Assembly: GCA_003184365.1 (NCBI GenBank)
Contig: NKYR01000024.1
Coordinates: 1 to 64,000, forward strand
Direction of reading: 5' to 3'
DNA: 64,000 nucleotides
From: Evernia prunastri
Taxonomy: Eukaryota; Ascomycota; Lecanoromycetes; Lecanorales; Parmeliaceae
In this document: positions 32,050-43,954 of the stretch, piece by piece
Layout: each line of letters opens with the position of its first letter
Position numbering within the stretch: position 1 is the first letter of the stretch
Position numbers and translations under genes: made by a program
The notes under the pieces: model-generated
Told to the model about the DNA's origin: nothing
The model's database searches: none
The model's input: only the letters and a program-made list of their open reading frames with translations

Positions 32050-34095
32050 GAATCATATCTGTGTCGCGTCATGTCTAATGTAAAGGCAGGATCAGCGATG
32101 TTTAGTAAATGATGAGTCTCTCTTGCTTTTTTTTCCTATACAGAAGAGGTAAGTATTAGGAAAAGTCAATAGAGAGGATTATAAACGAGTATTAGAAGTC
32201 TTTTGCAGTGACTTCGGGTCTCTAATCACATGCACGAGGACTGGTCTAGGTTGCTCCTCTACAGTCATGCGGACTTGGACTTAAAAGAGGTATTGCACGG
32301 CCTCACATTTTCCGGTTGAGTGTACAAAGCGGATTTCATCAAACAGGCATCAGCACAATCCCTGCTCCATAACGAAAGACCTTCAACAAGTCCGAGGAAA
32401 TTCAATCATTCGTGTCTCGAAGGACAGATACGCAACCTACATACTCCACCTATTCATTCAGTCTACTAATGCTCCACAAGCAGCAAAGGTCCAAAGAAAG
32501 CTTTTGGCACCAAGCGAATTTTCTTTGTTGGTGAGATCCGAAGGCGTTAGACGCTTCAGTATCTCACTGTATTGAATCCGCTTCCTTTCTCCCTCCAAAT
32601 GGAAGGATTCAGGGCTTAGGGACGAACTGGAGGAGTTACAAAAGATCGGATGCAAAGGCACTAGCAATTCAAACGCCATAGATTCCACTGCGTTCCTTGA
32701 TCTTATTCGGAACAGTACCTACGCTCATACAAATCGCCTGTTTCTTAGACCCAAGGCTGCATTTCTCGTCCACTGCCGCCATAGCGGGACTGCGTGTTCC
32801 CAGATTGAAGATCGTAACAGCGAGACATGGCACTTGACCGTTGGTAAACTGTTCAGATGGACAGACTGGAGGAGACCGCTGTTCCTTCAACCGTGGTCAC
32901 TCGATCGTTTTCTCTAGGGGGTGTGTCAAGACCCAATATCAAACCAACCCACTGAACTAGTCCTATCAAATACTTCGCATACCCTGTCCCAACAGCTGAC
33001 CTATCCTACCGACTCGCTCCTTATATAGCCATGCATCTCTCAACATGTACCCCGCAAGCGACACCGCTGTCTGACCTTCAAAGACCTAGTTATAATGGTT
33101 ATTGACGCAATGCAGCCAAGAAAGTTCCTTGTTTCGGTCCCATCCTTTCGGCCCCTTGGACGGTCCACCTGGCGAACCCTCCTCCGAACTAGTCATCCCG
33201 CTCGCTTCCCCTTCTTTCCTCGCCGGCGAAGAGCTTCCCTCCTTAACAGTCTTAGCTTCCTCACTATCGCGCTTAGTTCGCGGTTCCTTTTCATCTCGAT
33301 GATCCGAGATGGTTCTGCTAGAACAAAGATCCTGATCGATTCTTCCTCCTCCTTCCCTGCTCGCTACTGTCGAGGAGGAGCTCTCTGCTTTCGCATTTTC
33401 GTCTGTCGTGGCGGTTTCGCGCTCAGCTTCCTGCTGGGATTGTGCGTATGGCACGCCCATCTTCATATGTTTGAATATACGGGCCGTGTTTTTCCTCTTG
33501 AGAGATGGTTGACACTCACGGTCTGGTGGCGGTGATGATGCTGGTAGTAAGAGTAGGTAAGTAGTGAAAATGGACCATTATGAGAATAGGAAGGAGCTGG
33601 AGTGCGGAAGAAGTATATGAGCTATTCTAAAAGACTCAACATATATCATTTTCGTTCACGAGAAGCAGACTGTCGCTCTATGGCATGGGTATCTTCGTGA
33701 TACCGGGTTAGTACGAACGCAGGACCAGTCTCGTCCCCGCACGCCTCGAGCTGTGCAAGCAGCCAGGCGGCTTATATCATACCGAAGGTGACAGTCAGAG
33801 GCATACAGGCGAGGCCGTCCCCCAGTCTTCGAATTGAGAGATCTGGGATGGACCTCGCTTCCGTGGCTCCTGCTCACTATGCCTCAGTCAGCTAAAGCAA
33901 CCCGGTCAAAGCGCTCGCACAGGTGGGTATGCCTGCCCGCCCCAAGGAAACACGATAGCAGGCCCGATTCTCTCGCCAGAAGGCAAACAAGTCCACTCCA
34001 TCAATGCCACAAGCACACTCCAAACACCCACCTCCGATCTTCCCAACATCCAACCTCCCTCCCCCTCCTCCTCTTCTAAACCCAACCCACGACCT

Positions 34096-34132
<37 letters not shown>

Positions 34133-34830
34133 CCCTCACCCCCGCCCCACCCCCGCACCCAAGCCCCGCAAAGATCCACACACTGAACGCGTCAACTCCA
34201 CCAACCCCACCTCCCTCTCCAATACCCCAGTCCCTCTTCTCCCCTTCTCCCCTCCCCTCCCCTCCTCTTCCCTACTTCCCTTCTCCCGAGTACACGCGCC
34301 TTACCAACAAGCCTCTTTTCTCGCCCTCACGCTGGCTCTGGCCCATGCAGCATGCGGTCGACGACGGTTCATGCGCCCTTTGGGCGAGGTAGCAAGGATA
34401 GATAAGCGCTTGTGAGTAGCTGATTGTGGGGGATACGAATGGATGGATGAATGAATGGGTGAACGTACATGTTATAAGTGTGTCGTTGAGATTGAGCAGA
34501 TAGTGTGGGAGACGCAGCAGGGGAGTTGGAATCATATATATTTATATACGAGCAGCAGGACTGTGACGTCCTCATACAATGTGAAAGCGCCTTGGATTCC
34601 GGGCTGCAAGCCTGGGAGGCCTTCATTGATGTGTGAGTCCGACTGTTCCAGAACGCTGAGACGAGTAGCAACGAAAAAAAGTTTAGATTAACCAATAAGC
34701 GTATTCGTCATACTTAGCCGATCTGTATTCTGTTCTTCATCCCTCCCTCCTACAACTCACCAAAAAATATTATCATTACCGCGCCTTAAACGCCCTTTCG
34801 TCATTCTCAAGGTATCGCTTCTCCACACCG
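32050..34830. other. Long stretch with weak coding candidates only
   Basis: Two minus-strand frames deserve mention. At 32458-32688 there is a frame ending SFLWTFAACGALVD. At 33086-33466 an ATG-started 126-residue Ser/Glu/Lys-rich frame (MKMGVPYAQSQQEAERE) may be an exon of a disordered protein. Neither has a domain or a phase-consistent partner exon. Confidence 0.35.
34094..34140 (+). repeat. (CCCTCA)n microsatellite
   Basis: About seven tandem CCCTCA units. The unit differs from the fungal telomere repeat CCCTAA, so this is an ordinary hexamer microsatellite in pyrimidine-rich sequence. Confidence 0.8.
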
Positions 34831-36850
34831 TCACTGATTCTTCTCAAACGGCTTCCAGAACTGCAACGCGGCCGCCTGCCCCGAAACGGCAACGTCCATA
34901 CTAGATCCCCGCGCCTGCTTCGCGCTGACCGAATGCTCCGTCACCGCGCTATAGAGCGCAAAGCCACCCGCCGTCTGCCCGATCAGCGCCAGCGTCGCCG
35001 TGGTCGACTTGTCGATGTACGGGCTCACGCTCCCGGTCTGCGGCTGGGGGATCGCGAACGTGGCCGTGAGCGAATCCGGCGGGGAGTCCGTGAGGTAGGC
35101 GACGGTCGTGTTGAGGGTGTAGGTCGAGACGGCGTTGAGGGAGGGGTTCGGGGCGAAATCGGCCGGGAGGGGGTCGACGGACGAGAGGGCGGGGACGGCG
35201 AACATGGTGTCTTGGAACGTGAAGTTTTGGCCCGAGACCTCGAGGCCGGAGAGGCCGTCGCTGGCTTGGAAGGGGAGGGTGAAGGCGTAGGAGTTGGTGG
35301 GGCCCCAGATGCCGGTTCCCGTGTCGGCGGAGGAGGCGGAGGCCGTGGTGGTCGTTGTGGTCGTTTCCCCGGCGCGGTTGATGAGGGCGATGCTTTTTGG
35401 TTTGTCAGCGTGGGAAGCTGTTAGAAGGGGAAATACTGTGGGAACGAGGAAACTTACGACAAGGTACTCGGGGCTGTGTCGGCTCCGGGGACTTGAATGT
35501 ACTGTTTCAGTTAGCATCATGGAAACTATATATCTATAGCATGGAAGTTACGAACCCTAAAGTATCCGGCAATGGTCATGTTTCCCTCCCAGTTGACATT
35601 GAGAGTGATACCGTACGGTTTCAGATTGGTACTTGATGTTGGATCTACCGCGGCCGTCAAACGGACATTTCCGGGGACGGTCTCAATCATACGCTGAAAG
35701 ATGCTCGCGCATTGACCCGCAAAGTAACTAGCAGACGCTGCCATTCTGGTCATAGTTCCGTTTTTGTCCGAATTGTAGATGCGGAAATCCGAATTCACCG
35801 TCTTATTGGCCGTCGTGACGAGAGGGCCGCCCATGTCTCCCGTACCGTGAACATAATCGCTTACGAGAGTAACGTCGAAGACGGAGACAGTTTCGTCGAA
35901 GGCGATTCGACCGTCTGTATTATCAGAAGAGACTGCACTCTCTGGCACGGCTTGAGGAAAGGTGCTATGATGCACACCACCCATGGTATGCCCGCAGGCC
36001 GTGAGCGTAATGGCATCATCGGTGACGAAACCAGCGTTTGAGAAATCAGTCAAGGTGTCTTGGATATCTGTTTCGGGCTCAGGAACACCAGACGGTCCAG
36101 CAGCGGTGGCGTCTACACGGCCAGCCTTCATTTCGATATGTGGCCCTCCACAAGCGCCAACCGCCATTACGGTCCCTAAAGCTATGAGGTCGGACACTAT
36201 TGACCAATCAATCCCATACTGCATACTCCAAGGATGAAGGTGCTTATGCTGAAAGCATCACTCACTCGATACTTTATCGTTCATATAATAGCTGAAAAAT
36301 GTGAGAGCATCATTGAATGCTGGGCCAACATTCTCGGCACGGCCGGTCTCGAAACCAATCGAGGCGTCAATGCCGCCTGATTCAGTGTAGATATTCGCCG
36401 TCACGAAATCATCTGCCACGAGTTAGATCTTCCCATCTGGACTAAAGCACAGAACACAGATTCTAAAGATATACAGTAGGTATTCCTATTCTAAAACATG
36501 TAGGAACGATTGTTGTGGAAAAGACACCAGTCACCAATTTGAGGCAAACGTAGCAGAATCGCAAGAGTTGTATGACAATCTTGCAACTTACGGAAAGCGG
36601 TCCGGATCCATTCGGCTGCAGTATTCCTGCCAACGCTGTTGTCGGAAGCACCAGTAGAAGGGTCATAGTAGTTTGAGCAAGGTGTAACGGCGGACAAGAT
36701 GCCACCTGGGGCGGCATCGAAGTACAGATGCTCGATTTCCTTGATGATAAGCGCCTGCGTATTGGCAACATACTGGGCAGTGACACTCCTCAGGGCAAGG
36801 AAAGAAATGCAGATTGTGGCCTTGGCCTTGGCGCTGACATTCAGCCTCAT
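34831..36850 (-). CDS. Secreted heme peroxidase (AA2/class II-like) with long C-terminal extension
   Basis: Five exons join in phase: 36850-36592, 36412-36266, 36196-35556, 35501-35458, 35392-34831, giving 550 residues. A hydrophobic N-terminus ending VTAQ fits a signal peptide (about 1-26). Distal heme residues R83 and H87 lie in RTAFHD, split by the 177-nt first intron. The proximal histidine is in LTACGHTMGGVHH (about 204). VGACGGPHIEMKAGRVDA is typical of the plant-type peroxidase fold. Such enzymes oxidise substrates with H2O2 outside the cell. The last 210 or so residues form a beta-rich Thr/Ser region (TTTTTTTASASS, then FTLPFQASDGLSG) not found in classical lignin peroxidases. Catalytic subtype (Mn2+ site, exposed Trp) cannot be assigned by eye. 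Confidence 0.85.
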
Positions 36851-37962
36851 GGTGCTTCAGAAGTATTAAAGATCGTCCCACCTCAGATATGAAGTGAATA
36901 GCAGATGTAGAGGGAGGTTTCACGAGATGGGGGTGAGGCAGAAATATCAGGCCCAAGAGAATTCGAGACCGCTGCCGACTCCGCTAAACAGACCTGCTTT
37001 TGGTGCTTGGAGAACCATGCTGCATGATGTCCACTTTCTTGGAAAATTTAGAAGACTTGTTAGCTTGAATCGGTCGTGGCGATCCGAACAGTGCAGCAAA
37101 TAAGATGATATTCTCCGCTGATCTTTCCATGACCGAGGTATGGCGTTGGGGAATGATGAAGCTGATTTGAGGGGAGTACGGTAAGCTGCATTGAAGCGTA
37201 TACGACGCATATGCAATAATGCAAGTCAGCTGCCGGCAGCAAGTGATAAGCCAGAACGTGCTGACGACCTAATGCACGTTGTGGTAGAGTGTACAAATGA
37301 GGAAGTCGTTTTGCCGAAGGAACCGTCTTAGCGCCCCAAGACCGAGGAAGGCCCTCTCCGCCTTGGCCCTCAAATCACCAACGCGACTCGATGACCTGCA
37401 TAATAGGGCACTATTTTTAGGCATGCTAATCGCGACCGACCCCGAAACCTTTAGCGAGAAGCCTATCATTTCTTCTTTCAAGCAGGCTTACGTTCTCTCA
37501 TGCCCGATATCTGCATATTCTTTTTCTCAGCCGGAGCTCCAGTCACTCGAAGCTCCATTCCTGTTGCTGCTGTCCGCTGTCCTCCGACCAAGGCCGCCAT
37601 ACCCGCCCACAACCATCGTGGCAATCAGGATGCAACACTCCAACGCCATTGTGTTCGACTCGACCGCAGCAGGAGCAATCACATCCTGATTAGCATTCAT
37701 TCTACTTCGCGACATTTCTCGGTCCAGCACTTCCTAAACGGATTTGCACTGAAGCAAATTCACTTCGTTGACGTCGTTATGTTCTAATCGTTTCCCTGGT
37801 AGAATCCGAGAAGCCTGCGTCGCCCACTGGTAGACGGCGTCAAGCAAATATGGGATAGATCTCCGGACGAAGCCAATGTTGATATGTAGGTTAGATTGGT
37901 CATATTTGATGCCTTCCTAAGATAGCAGCTGGACCACAAGTCTGGTTGTGACGTGTTGCGCC
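36851..37962. other. Intergenic
   Basis: Promoter side of the peroxidase gene. Short ORFs without motifs; no gene supported. Confidence 0.45.
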
Positions 37963-39478
37963 TCATCCATCCACCAGTTCGGGATCAATGAAGGCTGACT
38001 CCACTTGTGTGATCCAGAAGTTGCCATCCTCTTTAAAGATGGAACGGAGCGATTCAACGAAGAAGAGGGCATCCATTTCCGCGGGATCCGGCTCTTTATG
38101 TAGTACCAAGTTCCGTCAACCCTACGCAAGCATAAACCTCTTTCTTGCTTGAGGATATTCCGAGGGTTAGATGGTACGCCCCGCGGGAAATGCACCATCG
38201 ACAAGTTGTAGCCGGTAAAGTGAACTAAGAGACCACGGCTGGTAGGCATGCCCCTGCTTTCGCTTTCTGTCACTAAGCTCGCATGCTTGAACCTTCGTAT
38301 TCGTGCGGGTATCCGGCAAAGGGCCTCCAAGCTGGCTCTTATGCAGAAGAAATTCGTAATGGATCTCCGCTACATAGTCACGGGCACAGGCAGTACACGT
38401 ATCAGCGAAGAGAGTATAACACCCTAAGAGGCAGACATGGAACCACTAGTGGTGTTCTCATTCTGGATCCCTGTCCTGGGGTTAGCACAATGTGTAGAGG
38501 CCCGTTATACTATTATCGATGGGGCCCATCTGAAGCAAGGTTCACTCAATGCTGGGGCCACTCGCAGGAAAACCTCGCTGGATATACCTCGCAAGGCGGC
38601 AGGCACCATCAAATACAGCTTAATAGATCGGGGTTGGCGACCGGCTTCGACCGTCCTAAGATATTCACGTTGCCATCAGAACTCATAACAGAAACGAGCG
38701 AACTTTCCCACTCGGATGATAATGTTATCGGCCAGTCTTTTTCGCTCAATCCCTGATTTAAAGATCTTGAACCTGTGTGTAATATTGATCGCTTGGTCTT
38801 TGAACGGGAATAGTCGACCGTTACTTGCTGGGAGTCTGCTTTCCCGCAGAGTCCGAAGTCGCCGGGTGTATCTTGAGAAGAGAACTTTTAGACAAGCCTC
38901 GTCGGCATCCATTGTCTCCAATTCGTAGACTCGAATTGATGCCTTAATGATAAGGACTCGGGTAGCCTCTGAAAAAGTCTTCTTATTTGTGCTAGAGCTA
39001 TGTTCTTGGTCTTTCCTAATTCTACAGGGCAGAGGACAGTATCACAGCACATCAGGATCCCTTCGTCTGCTTAAGAGCTGTAAGGGTGACGAAGGTTGAC
39101 GAAGCCGGCGAGGACACCAGCAATCCACTTTTCGAGTAATCCAGTAAGGTCTGGCGTCAAGACGGCACCAGTCTCGCCATCGTCGATTTCGATCGTACGG
39201 ATAAAGTCCTCGGGCCTGTAACGGTTGTCCAGCATCTCATGAAAAGGGTCAAAGAATAGCCATCTGCGCAGGAAGTCTTATTGCTCTTGCTTTGGAACTT
39301 TGATGATTCTGTTCATGTTGAAAATACGGGCCCACGAGGAGCCACGTTGACCTGGCGGCACTCCAATGGCATATGTCATAAATGGTCCGCCGTCGTAATC
39401 TTTCAGGCACACGCAAGGGACAACGACCCTCTCGTTCCCCGTCGGAGGGAAAGCTTGGACTGGAGGATGGTTTATCAT
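37963..39478 (-). pseudogene. Decayed HET-like incompatibility gene remnant
   Basis: Two same-strand coding islands. The 5' island (39478-39071) begins MINHPPVQAFPP, includes VVVPCVCLKDYDGGPFMTY, then FLRRWLFFDPF and HEMLDNRYRPEDFIRTIE. It resembles the N-terminal segment of fungal heterokaryon-incompatibility proteins but has an in-frame TAA (after KQEQ) and a frame change. The 3' island (38330-37963) has LVHFTGYNLSMVHFPRG, RVDGTWYYIK, then in another frame EPDPAEMDALFFVESLRSIF and a stop at 37963. Between them no conserved HET core was found. Treating both as one gene is inference from order and strand. Confidence 0.4.
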
Positions 39479-40093
39479 ACAGAGACAGCTTTAGCAGGGT
39501 CTTAGAGTGATACTTTTATGGCTTGGAATTGCGCGTAATTTTTAAAAGTCTAGTGAAATATTACCTTAGTGCTTAATTCTATACACACCTGTTGCTCGGT
39601 TTAAGCGGCTACTTTTGACAACCACGGAATTCATCATTATTATGGATCACACCAGATTTTCCATAGCTTGGGGGTAGTCTTAAGCATCAAGAGAAGAAAA
39701 TACGATAGTAAGTCCTAGGTGTACTACTGCAGGCCGCTTAAAGCCCGGAGTTGAATGACTTTGGACCGGTACGAGTTGCTCTGAACATCATACTTGGATC
39801 TTAATAGACACAACATTGGAATGATTGAAGTTATTGATTTATGAGACTTGGAATGCCGCACTGAAATAAGGCCGTTAGAAAGAAGCTAGTGAGCAAGAAC
39901 TAAAAGACAACGATCGTTCATCCCCTGAGTCTGCAGGCAGGCCAGGATTGACCCCCTGGCGGCCGGACCGGGCCAGCTTAGAAGACACCGCGTACCCACG
40001 GACTCCATCCCCTGAGAGGCTGCCAGATCAAAGAAAGCACCCACAAAAGTCGGATAGGAAATAGACAGGCGGCCCATAACGTACCACACATCT
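39479..40093. other. Intergenic
   Basis: No gene supported. 3' flank of the coiled-coil gene on its right. Confidence 0.45.
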
Positions 40094-41032
40094 TCAACTG
40101 AGCATCCAAAGAGCCCGACGATCCCCGTCCTTCGGTATACTGATGTACGCCCTCCCAGACGTGCCTCTGTTGTGCCTTCGAGAACGACTTGGTGCGTCTA
40201 TTGGGAATGGGTCAGCCTGTTATTGACGAGCAACGAACTCAAGCTGCCAGCTTTTCTTACTTTGTACCTCATTATCCGGAATTGATCCCACATCCTGGTC
40301 TGTGTGCCTGTTCCTGCTCATCTCATTCACCAGCTCCCGATTTGTATCCTCAAGTTGCCGCCTGATTTGATTTTCTCGTGTCTCCTGTGCTCTGACACTG
40401 CTCTCGTAGCTGTTCCGCTCCTCGTGCAATTGTCTCTTCATCTCGCTACTTTCTTGTCTGCAGAAATCTAGTTCGCTTTCCAATTCTTTTTGCCTTTTGA
40501 TCGACCCGTCGAGCAACTGGTCAAGGTTTGCTACTTTTCTTCTGAACTTGTAGATTTCATCTTCTGCTCTCCGCTGCGCGTCTACCGCTTCGTGACGCTC
40601 AGCTTGTAGGTGTCGCCTCTTGTCCTTCTCACCCTCAACATCGGACTCGAGTCTTTTGATCTCGCCTTCCTTTCGTATGACCTCCTTTTCCAAGTATTTG
40701 ATGTGTTCATTGCTGTCTGTTTTGTAAGTCTCCCCGGAGGAGGCCTGAGGAGTAAGCGGGACTCGCTGCGGGTAGGGGGGCGGGGGATGCCCTTGGACTT
40801 CAAGGTCCGAGAAATCCTCTTGACGTCTATAGAACCTCGATCTTGAATCCTGGGAATACTGTGGCCCACTGACCGGACGAGCAGGGTTTAATGTTAGGCT
40901 AGGCAGACCTTCAACCTGGGCTCTCACTGCTTGATAAAATGCAACCCTTTGAGCTTCGAGTTCCTGATCCTCTGCCTCCCGTCGCCTCCTGTTCAGCTCC
41001 TCCCATCGCCTGCCCGCAGAGTAGGTTCCCAT
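40094..41032 (-). CDS. Coiled-coil protein, function unknown
   Basis: Model: exon 41032-40261 and exon 40197-40094, phase-consistent (CAA A, GTAAGA donor, CCAATAG acceptor, 63-nt intron), about 291 residues. The start MGTYSAGRRWEELNRRRREA lies just inside a good acceptor (GATTGCAG at about 41035), so a 5' untranslated or short upstream exon is likely. The frame is open to 41068 without ATG. Residues about 100-250 form a long coiled coil (heptads in EVIRKEGEIKRLESDVEGEK, KVANLDQLLDGSIKRQKELE). A Pro-rich patch (GHPPPPYPQRVP) precedes it. The C-terminus is basic (SRSRRHNRGTSGR). Possibly a scaffold or cytoskeletal protein; nothing more specific. Confidence 0.6.
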
Positions 41033-42359
41033 ATCTGCAATCGAACACAGCAAAGGTCGGGATTTCACCTGCTCCTTTCACCAGAATCGTAATTTTCGCA
41101 GATGCGTGCAGTGCCCAAGTCTACCTCACTCCTCAAATCGAAAAGGATGAATTCAAAGCGCGGTAGCCATTTTGTGGTGATTTCACCCGCCCCATGATAT
41201 AAAGTCAAACACCCCCAAATATTATGCAGGGCATGTGGGGTTGCGGGGCTTCCAACCATGTGTGCATTGCTGATTCGGTGGGTCTACAAAGCCTATGCAA
41301 GGCTTGCAGATTCAATGCAGCACCCTCAATGCGTGTCGTTGGCTCTAGGCTAATATGGTCTCACTAGGTATCCGCTTCATTCCGCTCACAGTGGTAGTAA
41401 CGCGATTTTCTGTGGTTTGACACCCTTCTTTGTACTCATCATTATTCTTTCATGTCGTGAGCTTATTTTATTTGAAACTACCAGGCTGTACATGAGTGTA
41501 AGAATGGTTTATTTTCGTTGCCCTAGCAGCTGCGAAGCAACTCAATATGGACGCAATTCAAGACGACGTCGAAAAATAGCTTCAAGAAGTACCCGTTCAT
41601 CGATCACCAAAACCCTCATTGCGGCTTGGAAAACAATCGCTATATTATTGTGTTGATCGTCTAGATTTCGTTAAGCATTCAATTCGTCTCAAATACATCC
41701 TGAGTGCTACTAAGTATAAACACGTCTGAGTAAGATCTGCACCCTTGTATTATTTTTTGTTTGCTATCGTGCCTCTCTACTCGCTTATCTTCAATAACAA
41801 ACCGGGCGTACTTACCACGTCTATCAACAGCATATTCAACGCTATGCTACTACATTTAGATGGATACCTATGGTGGTAGGGTGAAGGTTGGGAGGAACTG
41901 GTCGAAGATAGGAGGATAGGTAGTATTGGTGTGTTGCGCTGCTTAACCGACGCGCCCTCCCCCTCCCCTTTCCCCACCAGAACATCCCGGCTATGTTGTC
42001 CGAGTTCTGATAAAGGTATGAGTGTGAGTCACGGAGCCTTATCCTTCTGTTCAAAAGAATACATCTGAGTCAACACTCTGCAGTGTTGCATTTCCATTTC
42101 CTTTATTTAGTTTCTTCAGCTTTCAGCTCGCCAAACCGGTTCGTACTGATCCATATTCCATTGACCTCCATGCATGGTCTTATAAATATCAAGCTCCTCC
42201 AGCCATCACTGTTTCTCGAGTACCGCATGGTTTCCTGCAGTCTCCGAGGACTGACCGATCTGTCTCGAACGTAACCAAGCTCAAGCTCTTTGCTCTCCCC
42301 ACTTGAATCTTCAAAGCGGTATATAGTTGCCCTTGTCATTTTCTCTGAGTTCTTCAATC
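41033..42359. other. Divergent intergenic region
   Basis: May hold a 5' exon of the coiled-coil gene near 41035-41200. No other gene seen. Confidence 0.45.
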
Positions 42360-43388
42360 ATGCCTCATAGCAACAAGCATCTCCCTCCGCCACCCTCCTC
42401 TCACAACACGATCCCCTCTAAAGCAAGCCTTTCTGGCCACAAAACCGCTGCCTCAGCCGCTACAGCCACGGCCGCTCTCGCTGCCGTCCCGTTTGACCCC
42501 ACTGGAATCGCTCTCCTTACAGCCGTTGGCTCCGGTACCATTGCCCTAGGCGGACTTGCTTACCATAGTGGCCACAAAACGGTCAAAGTCATTGAGGACA
42601 GAGTCGCCAGACATCGAGCCAAGAAGGCAGCCAACCATGCTTCTTCTCACAGCCAAATCCTAGTCTTGAGCCATCCCCGAGCTAACAACATACCTACAAC
42701 AGGTACAACGGACCTACAAATTGAGCTTGAGAACTGCATCCGTCGCCTCTCCTGCAGCATTACAGGTGTCGTAGTCACGGGCACCGTGACTTTTGTCCTT
42801 CCTACTTTCCTGCTCGGCGTCACTCTCAACAGTGCTGAACTCATCTTCCAAGCACGCCGCCTCCACCATTTGACTGGCCTAGCGGAAGCGACAGGCGGAG
42901 TAGATCATTACCTCTCGTCTACAGATATCACCTTTCAAGTTATCTCAGGCATCCTTATCAAAAGTGCTGTTCTAATTTGCACGCTTGGTGCCGACGTGGA
43001 TACGGTCATAGACGGGCTTGCACAGCTGCTTGTGAGCGCCGAAGTCGTGGTTGATCCGGCACTTATCCCAGATACGTGGGAAGAAGCGGCGCATATCGAT
43101 GAGCTGTATAATGGGTCAACTGCACATGAGCTCTTGCAGTTTACAGGGCATATGGCAGAGGAGCCGGCTAATTTCGTGGCCGGGATTTTGGGTTACCAAG
43201 AGCTGCCCACTTGGGGAACTGGGGCGTCGGAGGGAGATGTGACGGCGATTGGGGCGGCGAATGCTCTTGTAGATCTAACGACTGGAAAATTGGTTGAGGA
43301 CCCAACGCATGAAGTTTTGGATTTTGCGTCGAGGTTGGGCAGAAGGTTTGGCTGGAGAGGCGGAGGAAAATTAAAGAGATGGAGGTAA
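42360..43388 (+). CDS. Gly/Ala-rich membrane-associated protein of unknown function
   Basis: Single exon, 342 residues from ATG 42360 (MPHSNKHLPPPPSS). An Ala/Gly-rich hydrophobic stretch (about 30-75: SAATATAALAAVPFD, then TGIALLTAVGSGTIALGGLA) is followed by a basic segment (EDRVARHRAKKAANH). A second hydrophobic segment (GVVVTGTVTFVLPTFLLGVT, about 143-162) and a third (FQVISGILIKSAVLICTL) follow. The C-terminus is soluble and ends GWRGGGKLKRWR. Small-residue spacing in the first stretch is reminiscent of glycine-zipper helices, but no known family was recognised. Intact frame with normal-looking codons. Confidence 0.65.
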   Translation: MPHSNKHLPPPPSSHNTIPSKASLSGHKTAASAATATAALAAVPFDPTGIALLTAVGSGTIALGGLAYHSGHKTVKVIEDRVARHRAKKAANHASSHSQILVLSHPRANNIPTTGTTDLQIELENCIRRLSCSITGVVVTGTVTFVLPTFLLGVTLNSAELIFQARRLHHLTGLAEATGGVDHYLSSTDITFQVISGILIKSAVLICTLGADVDTVIDGLAQLLVSAEVVVDPALIPDTWEEAAHIDELYNGSTAHELLQFTGHMAEEPANFVAGILGYQELPTWGTGASEGDVTAIGAANALVDLTTGKLVEDPTHEVLDFASRLGRRFGWRGGGKLKRWR

Positions 43389-43732
43389 AACACTGGTACT
43401 TTCCAAGATGAGAAAGGCTATTGACAGGCAAAGAAGGAGACTGAAACAGCCAAATACCAGATTCTATTCTTCTCCGTTGTTGACTCGCGAAGGGTAGGCG
43501 ATGCATGCGCCACTAGCTGTCGAGGGAATCAGATATTAGCTGTGACAGGGCACTCTCTCAAACACAATGGTACAGTCGGGACGGCAGCAATCGTGATCCT
43601 TACCTTCCCACCCCATCATAGGCCAAAACCGCCCCAAGCTTGCACAAACGGCCATCTCAGCTTCGTATCGGCAATCGATTGAACGATTTTCGACATGAGG
43701 GTTGCGTTACAAGCTTTGGGCCTGAATTGCTC
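43389..43732. other. Intergenic
   Basis: 3' flank of the membrane-associated gene. Nothing else seen. Confidence 0.45.
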
Positions 43733-43954
43733 TCAAGCTCGCGCCTTTTCCTCCGTGTCTGTCGGAAACCAATCCAGATCTGCGGGACCACCCTCGGTAT
43801 GACGACCAAGCATGGCGCCGACGTCGCGAGAAGATCTGCGCCGCGGAGGAGAGGCCTGACGGAAACCAAAGGCATCAAAGATGGCGGTGATGGCGCGGTT
43901 AGACGCTTCGGAGCCTGCAATGTCTTTGATAGTGAGGGGATTGTTCGCTACCAT
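43733..43954 (-). CDS. Small hypothetical protein
   Basis: ATG-started 73-residue frame, MVANNPLTIKDIAGSEASNR, followed by a basic linker (PPRRRSSRDVG) and GPADLDWFPTDTEEKARA. The composition and codon pattern look coding, and the ATG follows an AAC context. No family recognised. It could be the last exon of a longer gene, since the frame stays open upstream for about 105 nt without another ATG. Confidence 0.35.
   Translation of the reverse strand: MVANNPLTIKDIAGSEASNRAITAIFDAFGFRQASPPRRRSSRDVGAMLGRHTEGGPADLDWFPTDTEEKARA

Noticed and set aside
34094..34140. Internal telomere repeat
   Set aside because: The unit is CCCTCA, not CCCTAA, and lies in general pyrimidine-rich sequence.
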